A stretch of DNA of 42,108 nucleotides, from contig CAIMQW010000241.1 in assembly GCA_903843705.1 (NCBI GenBank), positions 1-42,108 of the forward strand, written 5' to 3'. This stretch comes from an uncultured Holophagaceae bacterium (GTDB taxonomy: Bacteria > Acidobacteriota > Holophagae > Holophagales > Holophagaceae). Both the position numbers and the translations under genes were made by a program. Below are positions 36,918-42,108 of this stretch, piece by piece; the first letter of the stretch is position 1; each line of letters starts with the position of its first letter. The notes beneath the pieces were generated by a model. That model made no database searches. It saw only the letters and a program-made list of their open reading frames with translations, and was not told the origin of the DNA.

Positions 36918-37559
36918 ATGCGCCTCGCCCTTGTTCCGCTCTGCCTCGCGGCGCTGCCGCTCTGCGCCCAGTGGGACCTGCGGCTGGAGCTGCCCCGGCC
37001 CTCGGGCCAGAGCCTGCCCCAGACCCTGCTCTCCGGCACGGGCCAGCTGGTGGCCGGCGACCTCAGCACCGGCGGCGGCTTCATCGCTTCCGCGAACCGT
37101 CAGCTCTTCCAGGTGGGCCCTCTCCTCAAGGTGGAGGGCGGGCTGGAATACAGCCAGCTGAGCGCTGACGGCAGCCTGTCGAAAGGCACCGCGGCCCAGG
37201 GCACGAAGCTCCAGCAGAAGGGCTTGGGCGTGGGCCTGAGTGCCCAGGTCTGGCTGCCCTTCGTGGGCCTGGCCGGCGAGATTGGCCTCATCCAGCGCTT
37301 CCAACGCTACACCTTCGACACCGCCGGAGCAGCGAGCTCCAAGGACCTGAGCCGCACCTGGCTGCGGGTCGGGGCCCGCTGGCGGATCCCTGCGGTGATC
37401 GTCAGTCCCTACCTGGTCGCCAGCTACCAGCAGCCGGTCAGCAAGGACCGCCCCGTGAAGCTCAGCAGCGTATCGGATCTGACCACCTATTTCGCCGCCC
37501 AGGGTAATGGGCAGGAGTTCGAACGCATGTGGACCTTCGGCGCGGGGGTCTCCTTCTGA
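36918..37559 (+). CDS. Small predicted outer-membrane beta-barrel
   Basis: This is a 213-residue protein with a signal peptide (MRLALVPLCLAALPLCAQ). Alternating strands follow (LLKVEGGLEYSQLSADGS, GVGLSAQVWLPFVGLAGEIGLIQRF, RTWLRVGARWRIPAVIVSPYLVASY). The last residue is Phe (FGAGVSF), the usual barrel-assembly signal. The size suits an eight-stranded barrel. The function is not recognised. CCGGAG lies before the ATG at 36918, and a TATGAT box lies at 36889. The stop overlaps the next start (TGATG), so it is co-translated with the phosphatase. Confidence 0.7.
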   Translation: MRLALVPLCLAALPLCAQWDLRLELPRPSGQSLPQTLLSGTGQLVAGDLSTGGGFIASANRQLFQVGPLLKVEGGLEYSQLSADGSLSKGTAAQGTKLQQKGLGVGLSAQVWLPFVGLAGEIGLIQRFQRYTFDTAGAASSKDLSRTWLRVGARWRIPAVIVSPYLVASYQQPVSKDRPVKLSSVSDLTTYFAAQGNGQEFERMWTFGAGVSF

Positions 37560-39229
37560 TGGTGCAGCCCCGGTTCAGCCTCCTCTGCCTGCTGCCCCTC
37601 GTGTCGGCCCTGGTGGCCGCCCCACCCGTACGACCGCGGCCCAAGCTCGTGGTGGTCATCTCCGTGGACCAGCTCTCCGCGCAGCTCATGCAGGCCTTCG
37701 GCCCGGAGCTCAAGGGCGGCATCGGGCGGCTGCGCAAGGAAGGGGTCTTCTTCACTGAGGCCTACCACGACCACGGCTTCACGGAGACCGGCCCCGGCCA
37801 CTCCGTGCTCCTCTCGGGCCGGTTTCCCGCCCACACGGGCATCGTCGAGAACCGATGGGTGGAACGCAGCACCGGCAAGTTCGTCTACTGCGTCGAGGAT
37901 CCCCAGGCCAAGCCCCTGCACGCTCCGACGCAGCGCGGCGCCTCCAACGTCCGCCTGCTCGGAGACGAGCTGGGCGACTGGCTCCAGGCCCAGGTGCCGG
38001 GCAGCCGAGTCTTCGCCCTCTCGGGGAAGGACCGCGCGGCCATCCTCATGGCCGGGCGCAAGCCCACGGGGGTCTACTGGTTCACCGGCCCGGCGGGGTT
38101 CACAAGCTCCAGCGTCTACCAGGACCGGCTCCCGGCCTGGCTGGTGGCCTACGACCAGGGGCTGTCGGAGCGGATCGCTTCGGACAGCTGGCTCTGGCTC
38201 AAAGATCCGGAGACCCCCGATGGGCGGACGGGCCAGTGGGTGTTCGGGGCGCAGACCGTGCGGAATGGCGGCCTGCCCCGGCTCATCCAGGGCGTGGGCA
38301 TGCCTCTGGACAAGGGCTTCGAGGCCCGGTTCCGGCCCTCTCCCTTCCTGGACCAGGTGACCCTGGAAGCCGCGGAAGCCCTGTTGGACGGTGAGCACCT
38401 GGGCCAGGGCCCCGGCACCGACCTGCTGGCCCTGAGCTTCTCCGCCACGGACTACATCGGGCACCAGTACGGCATGCTCGGCACCGAGATGCGCGACCAG
38501 CTCCATCGCCTGGATCGGGGGCTGGGCCGTCTCCTGGACCGGATCCGCCGCCAGCATCCCGGAGCCTGGGTGGTCCTCTCCGCCGACCACGGCGCCCTGG
38601 ACATGGTCGAGGCGCTCGCCGAGCAGGGCTTCCCGGCCCGCCGCCTGCAGATCGAGCCTTTCATGGCCGCCCTGCAGGCTGAGCTGCGGACAGCCTTCAA
38701 GGTGGACCGCGACCTGCTGAAGCCCGTCCAGGAACCCAGCGTGCTCTACCTGGATGAAGCGATCCTGTCGGCCGCGAAGCTGGACCGCGGCGAGGTGCTT
38801 CGCCGGGCCCAGGGCTGGCTGCGCGCCCGCCCCGAAATCGCCGACGCCTTCACCTACGAGGAGATGCTCGCCACGGATCCCGCCGCCATCGGCAATCCGC
38901 GAGACAGCACCCTGCGCGTCCTGCTCCGCCGCAGCTTTCACGCTGAGCGCAGCGGCGACCTCTTGCTGGCGGTGAAACCCTTCGTGGTCATGGGCGCGCC
39001 TCCGGCGGCCTATCCAGCGAGTCACGGCACGCCCAATGCGTATGACCGGCGCGTCCCGCTGATCTTCTGGGGCCCCTGGAAGGCCGGCGAACGACGGGAA
39101 CCCGTGCGCATCGTGGACCTGGCCCCCACCCTCGCCCGGGAGTTGGGCCTGAAGCCTGGCCCCGTGGACGGCCGGGCCCTCGACCTGGGCGCCCCGCCCA
39201 CCGGAAAGCCTGCCTCTCCGAAGCCATGA
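37559..39229 (+). CDS. PafA-like alkaline phosphatase family protein
   Basis: This is a 556-residue exported phosphatase. A signal peptide (SLLCLLPLVSALVAA) is followed by the first metal aspartate in VVVISVDQLSA and the nucleophile Thr in FTETGPGHSVLLSG. ENRWVE and ALSGKDRAAIL carry the Asn and the Lys-x-Arg pair typical of PafA. The remaining metal ligands are in SATDYIGHQYG, LSADHGA and SHGTPN. PafA enzymes are periplasmic and release phosphate from many monoesters. The start overlaps the barrel gene's stop (TGATG); GTG three bases on is an alternative. The stop overlaps the sirtuin ATG. The match to PafA is by motif memory. Confidence 0.85.
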   Translation: MVQPRFSLLCLLPLVSALVAAPPVRPRPKLVVVISVDQLSAQLMQAFGPELKGGIGRLRKEGVFFTEAYHDHGFTETGPGHSVLLSGRFPAHTGIVENRWVERSTGKFVYCVEDPQAKPLHAPTQRGASNVRLLGDELGDWLQAQVPGSRVFALSGKDRAAILMAGRKPTGVYWFTGPAGFTSSSVYQDRLPAWLVAYDQGLSERIASDSWLWLKDPETPDGRTGQWVFGAQTVRNGGLPRLIQGVGMPLDKGFEARFRPSPFLDQVTLEAAEALLDGEHLGQGPGTDLLALSFSATDYIGHQYGMLGTEMRDQLHRLDRGLGRLLDRIRRQHPGAWVVLSADHGALDMVEALAEQGFPARRLQIEPFMAALQAELRTAFKVDRDLLKPVQEPSVLYLDEAILSAAKLDRGEVLRRAQGWLRARPEIADAFTYEEMLATDPAAIGNPRDSTLRVLLRRSFHAERSGDLLLAVKPFVVMGAPPAAYPASHGTPNAYDRRVPLIFWGPWKAGERREPVRIVDLAPTLARELGLKPGPVDGRALDLGAPPTGKPASPKP

Positions 39230-39942
39230 GCCCCTCCCTCATGGCCCTCTCCCGCGACGCCCGGCTGGTCATCCTGACCGGCGCTGGGATCTCGGCGGAG
39301 AGCGGCGTGCGCACCTTCCGGGACGGCGACGGACTGTGGGAGCGACACCGCCTGGAGGACGTCGCCACCCCGGAGGCCTTTCGGCGCGATCCCGACCTGG
39401 TCCACCGCTTCTACAACGAGCGCCGGCGAGGTCTCGCCACCGCCGAACCCAACGCCGCCCACCGCGCCCTCGTCCAGCTCGAGAGCGCCTGGGCGGGGGA
39501 CCTGCTGGTCGTGACCCAGAACGTGGATGACCTCCATGACCGGGCGGGATCGAAGCACCTCGTCCACATGCATGGCGAGCTCCTGAAGGGCCGCTGCCTG
39601 GGCTGCCGGACGGTGGTGGCCTGGCCCGGGGACATGGATTGCGACAGCCGCTGTCCGGTCTGCCCCACGGGTGGCATGCGCCCCCACATCGTCTGGTTCC
39701 ACGAGCTGCCCCTGTGCCTGGATCCGATCTACGAGGCCCTGGAGCGCTGCGACCTCTTCGTGGCCATCGGCACCAGCGGCCACGTCCATCCCGCGGCGGG
39801 CTTCGTGGAGGCCGTGGGTCCCCGCTGCCGCACCCTCGAGCTGAACCTGGAACCCAGCCGCGTGGTCAGTGCCTTCCAGGAGGGGCGTACCGGCCGCGCC
39901 ACGGACCTGGTCCCGACCCTGGTGGCCGAACTGCTGAGCTAG
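39226..39942 (+). CDS. cobB: NAD-dependent protein deacylase (sirtuin)
   Basis: This is a 238-residue sirtuin. TGAGISAESGVRTFRD binds NAD, TQNVDDLHDRAGS and HMHGEL hold the catalytic histidine, and CLGC plus CPVC give the zinc site. GTSGHVHPAAGF completes the fold. FYNERRRGL matches the Tyr-x2-Arg of CobB/SIRT5 enzymes that also remove succinyl groups. It overlaps the phosphatase stop (ATGA), so expression is linked, though no functional link is known. It is convergent with the propeller gene. Confidence 0.94.
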   Translation: MSPSLMALSRDARLVILTGAGISAESGVRTFRDGDGLWERHRLEDVATPEAFRRDPDLVHRFYNERRRGLATAEPNAAHRALVQLESAWAGDLLVVTQNVDDLHDRAGSKHLVHMHGELLKGRCLGCRTVVAWPGDMDCDSRCPVCPTGGMRPHIVWFHELPLCLDPIYEALERCDLFVAIGTSGHVHPAAGFVEAVGPRCRTLELNLEPSRVVSAFQEGRTGRATDLVPTLVAELLS

Positions 39943-39963
39943 AAAAACCCCACGCGGTCGCGT
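39943..39963 (-). terminator. Terminator candidate for the propeller gene
   Basis: On the minus strand, ACGCG-AC-CGCGT (39963-39952) forms a tight stem and is followed by GGGG and TTTTT. This is the best terminator in the window and lies just after the stop of the minus-strand gene. It may also limit convergent read-through from cobB. Confidence 0.45.
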
Positions 39964-39981
39964 CAGGTCTTGCTGGGACCG

Positions 39982-41286
39982 CTAAGCCTGGCCTACGGCC
40001 GTGAGGATGGCCCCGTGGTTCGGATCGCCCTGCCTCCAGATGACCCCGACCTGGTCGCCCGGCGAGAGCATCGCGGCCGGCGTCTGGACTTCCCGGTGGC
40101 TGGGCGCGCCGAGCAGGATGGGCTGGGAACCCCAGGTCCGCCCATCGAAGCGCCGGGCGTACACCAGAGACTGGTCGCCCTGATTCTGCAGCCAGACCAC
40201 CAGGGCGTGTCCCTGCTCGTTAGTGGAGAGGGCATGGGCCTGGCTCTGGCCCAGGTCCTCGACCAGGAGGGTGCGCTGGGGTTCCCACTGGCCCCGAAGG
40301 AAGCGCTTCGCGTAGAGCTTCGTCCGGCCCGCGGCCTCCTGTCGCCAGACCGCGTGGGCCTGTCCCTGGCCGTCGATGCCCACCTGGGGCCAGAGGATGC
40401 CGCGTCCCACCGCCAGCGGCCCGGCAGGTCTCCACTCGACGCTGAGCCCATCCAGGTGGCTGGCATGGAGCTGCTGCTCGCCCCTTCCCGCTTCATCCAC
40501 CCACAAGACGATGGCATTCCCGCGGGCATCCAGGGCCAGGCGCAGGTGGGTAGCCCGCCCTGGAGCCACGGCGGTGGGCCGGTCGCTCCAGCAGCGGCTG
40601 CCGGGATCGTAATGGCAGGCCACCAAGCCGTCTCCCTCCGGTTCCCCTTCGGTGCTCCAGACCGCCAGCCCTGTCCCGGTGCCGTTCACGGCGAGCTGGG
40701 GGAAGAGTGGCCTCCGAGAAGGACTGCCCAGCGGCGTCGGCTGTAGAGCCCAGGTGGCCTCCTCGGCGCTGTAGCCGCTGGTGTAGACCTGGTAGGCCCC
40801 GGGCTCCCCGAGGCACCACACCGCCAGGATGTTCCCCTGGGGATCCATGGCCGTGTGCAGGCTGCTGACCTGCCCGGACGCCTCCTGCAGGTGCACAGGG
40901 TAGGGCACCCAGGTGTCCTCGGAACCCAGCATGTGCCGCGCGCAGACCCGAGCCTGACCGTCCTCCTGCTCGTGCCAGATCACCGCCAGTTCGCAGCGGC
41001 AATTCATGGCGATCTCCGGGGCCTGGGCCTGGGTGCGGGCGCTGTCGAGGCGGCGGGGCACCAGGTCCCACCCGCGACGGTCCGGGTGGTAGCGGCAGAT
41101 GTAGATGCCCTCCCCGTCCTCACTCCGGTGATGCCAGGCCGCCAGTGCGTTCCCCCGGTCATCCAGGGCAATCTGGGGACGGCCCACCTGCCCCCGGTCC
41201 AGCACGCGCGGTTTGGCCCAAGGCAGATTTACCGGGTCGGAAGTCGACTCTGGCAGCCACCGTTTGAGCAGGGATTGGAGCGACAC
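39982..41286 (-). CDS. Eight-repeat beta-propeller-like protein, no signal peptide
   Basis: This is a 434-residue protein made almost wholly of repeats of about 50 residues. Each has a strand of the form P-x-h-A-h-D-x-x-G-x-A-h-x-V-W. Eight are visible: IALDDRGNALAAW, IAMNCRCELAVIW, TAMDPQGNILAVW, LAVNGTGTGLAVW, LALDARGNAIVLW, VGIDGQGQAHAVW, LSTNEQGHALVVW and MLSPGDQVGVIW. Between them are vyarry-like strands. This is the look of a seven- or eight-bladed propeller. The N-terminus (MSLQSLLKRWLPES) has no signal, unusual for such proteins. The start is GTG with GGAGG eight bases upstream, behind an AT-rich region. Function unknown; a ligand-binding or scaffold role is plausible. Confidence 0.75.
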   Translation of the reverse strand: MSLQSLLKRWLPESTSDPVNLPWAKPRVLDRGQVGRPQIALDDRGNALAAWHHRSEDGEGIYICRYHPDRRGWDLVPRRLDSARTQAQAPEIAMNCRCELAVIWHEQEDGQARVCARHMLGSEDTWVPYPVHLQEASGQVSSLHTAMDPQGNILAVWCLGEPGAYQVYTSGYSAEEATWALQPTPLGSPSRRPLFPQLAVNGTGTGLAVWSTEGEPEGDGLVACHYDPGSRCWSDRPTAVAPGRATHLRLALDARGNAIVLWVDEAGRGEQQLHASHLDGLSVEWRPAGPLAVGRGILWPQVGIDGQGQAHAVWRQEAAGRTKLYAKRFLRGQWEPQRTLLVEDLGQSQAHALSTNEQGHALVVWLQNQGDQSLVYARRFDGRTWGSQPILLGAPSHREVQTPAAMLSPGDQVGVIWRQGDPNHGAILTAVGQA

Positions 41287-41334
41287 GGCCAGCCTCCGTC
41301 GCAGGGCCGGCCCAAGGGAATGAACCGGATCGTC

Positions 41335-41410
41335 ATTCTACCCCTTACTAAATTTTTCCTTTTTAAAACATTTAAATGATTTGTAATTTTTCGACTAATA
41401 AGATCAATTC
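41335..41410 (-). promoter_or_regulatory. AT-rich upstream region of the propeller gene
   Basis: This stretch is strikingly AT-rich for the window, with runs such as AAATTTTTCCTTTTTAAAAC. On the minus strand, TTGATC (from about 41406) with TACAAA 16 bp further on is a possible promoter. Such AT islands also attract nucleoid proteins. A GC-rich hairpin at about 41412-41428 lies between this and the next gene. Confidence 0.35.
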
Positions 41411-41441
41411 CTGGGACCCCTGCGGGGGCCTGCCGGACGAC

Positions 41442-42108
41442 CTACCCCTTGAGCAGCCGCTCTTCCGCCAGCCGCAAAAGGTGCTCGCTCGCCAGGACGC
41501 CGTCCTGATGGTTCATGCGCTGGAAGTGTTCGCAGAGGTGCCGGAGGGTGCGGGGGATCGCCGAGGCGAACAGAGACTTCTTCCGGTGCACGATCTGGTG
41601 CCCGTAGGTGCCGAGGATCTTCAGGTTCCGCTGGATGGCACTGAGGGTGAGTTCCTCGAGCAGGGCCTCGTGGTTCCAGCCCAGCTCCTGCTGGAGAGGA
41701 CGCACGAGGGCCCGGCCGGCCTCCGGGGACCAGTCCCAGTAGCCGTCGTAGAGGATGCTGGCCAGGTCGTAGGTGGCTGCGCCGCGACGAGCATCCTGGA
41801 AGTCGATGACCACCAACCGGTCCCCGTGCACCATGAGGTTGCGCACGTGGAAGTCCCGGTGGGCGAAGAAGCGTGCCCGGGTCTCCAGGCTGGAGTGGGC
41901 CTCCTCCATCAGGCGGTCCAACCAGCGGGGGGGCTCCTTCTGCAGGAAGTCCTGGAAGAAGTTCGTCCGGCAGTAGTCCCACTCGAACTGGAACTTGGCC
42001 TGGTCGAAGGCGCGCTGCATGAAGAAGGCGTGGCCCGGCGCCCCCAGGGTCAGGGCCCCCGCCAGGGTGGCCAGCAGCCAGCCCGCCCGCTCAGCCCAGG
42101 CGAGTTCC
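41442..42108 (-). CDS. amgK: AmgK-like sugar kinase, partial (5' end outside the window)
   Basis: The visible 221 residues are the C-terminal part of a phosphotransferase of the aminoglycoside-phosphotransferase fold. The catalytic loop HRDFHVRNLMV and the metal aspartate in VVIDFQDARRGAATYDLASIL match AmgK, which phosphorylates MurNAc or GlcNAc at the anomeric carbon for peptidoglycan recycling. The FFQDFLQKEPPRWLDRLMEEA segment also fits. The reading frame continues from the ATG at 42020 back to the edge of the window (ELAWAERAGWLLATLAGALTL), so the true start is beyond 42108. No MurU gene is visible, but it could lie upstream. Other APH-fold kinases are possible. Confidence 0.75.
   Translation of the reverse strand, partial: ELAWAERAGWLLATLAGALTLGAPGHAFFMQRAFDQAKFQFEWDYCRTNFFQDFLQKEPPRWLDRLMEEAHSSLETRARFFAHRDFHVRNLMVHGDRLVVIDFQDARRGAATYDLASILYDGYWDWSPEAGRALVRPLQQELGWNHEALLEELTLSAIQRNLKILGTYGHQIVHRKKSLFASAIPRTLRHLCEHFQRMNHQDGVLASEHLLRLAEERLLKG

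Noticed and set aside
37505-37520. GTTCGAA as a tRNA T-loop
   Set aside because: It is inside the barrel coding frame and no cloverleaf surrounds it.

Overview
The window is GC-rich, densely packed bacterial chromosome in which nearly every base is coding, many genes overlap by ATGA or TGATG, and GTG and TTG starts occur. The mix points to a motile, Gram-negative, outer-membrane bacterium: FliW/CsrA, PEGA, TPR and beta-barrel envelope proteins, CHAD, a sigma-54 activator and PafA-like phosphatase. The style resembles Acidobacteriota of the Holophaga/Geothrix type. That placement is inferred from overall impression and was not tested by a marker search.

Layout. 1-220: non-coding, with a minus-strand segment resembling the leader of an rRNA operon that would lie off the left edge. 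221-4008: galU, then a convergent merR-copZ-copA metal-efflux operon with a clear 19-bp-spacer MerR promoter. 4016-9346: mnmG and pssA (divergent), then a minus-strand run of a secreted protein, a Roadblock/LC7 protein and a NupC-type nucleoside transporter. 9412-16033: a HEAT-repeat protein ending in a degenerate receiver domain, then a tight envelope operon (TPR plus propeller, PEGA plus PDZ plus TPR, small membrane-anchored protein). 16107-19962: aroA, a HTH gene broken by three +1 frameshifts, and mutL on the other strand. 20043-23810: a gluzincin protease fused to a C-terminal beta-barrel, and a membrane-anchored metallophosphoesterase. 23813-25976: a half-size GDT1 transporter, then an RNase D-like exonuclease overlapping fliW, followed by csrA and a 57-residue YjfB-like gene.

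26057-27445 is a TnpB-only IS200/IS605-type element. TnpB keeps all its RuvC and zinc-finger residues. Matching hairpins flank the gene, and the right end lies on the uvrA stop codon, so a guide taken from the right flank would be the 3' end of uvrA. This is the most interesting locus in the window.

27443-32874: uvrA, and divergently a CHAD protein overlapping a HAMP histidine kinase. 32875-33100 is non-coding and holds an inverted repeat of CTTTGTG modules. 33101-36203 is a minus-strand run of a sigma-54 activator, prmA and murI. 36324-39942 reads plus: a thioredoxin-fold protein, a small beta-barrel, a PafA-like phosphatase and a sirtuin. The right end carries an eight-repeat propeller protein behind an AT-rich upstream region and an AmgK-like sugar kinase cut by the window edge.

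Several genes without a Shine-Dalgarno sequence (csrA, mutL, prmA, the CHAD gene) have a TANNNT box 6-7 nt before the ATG, which suggests leaderless transcription. No tRNA, CRISPR array or prophage was seen.
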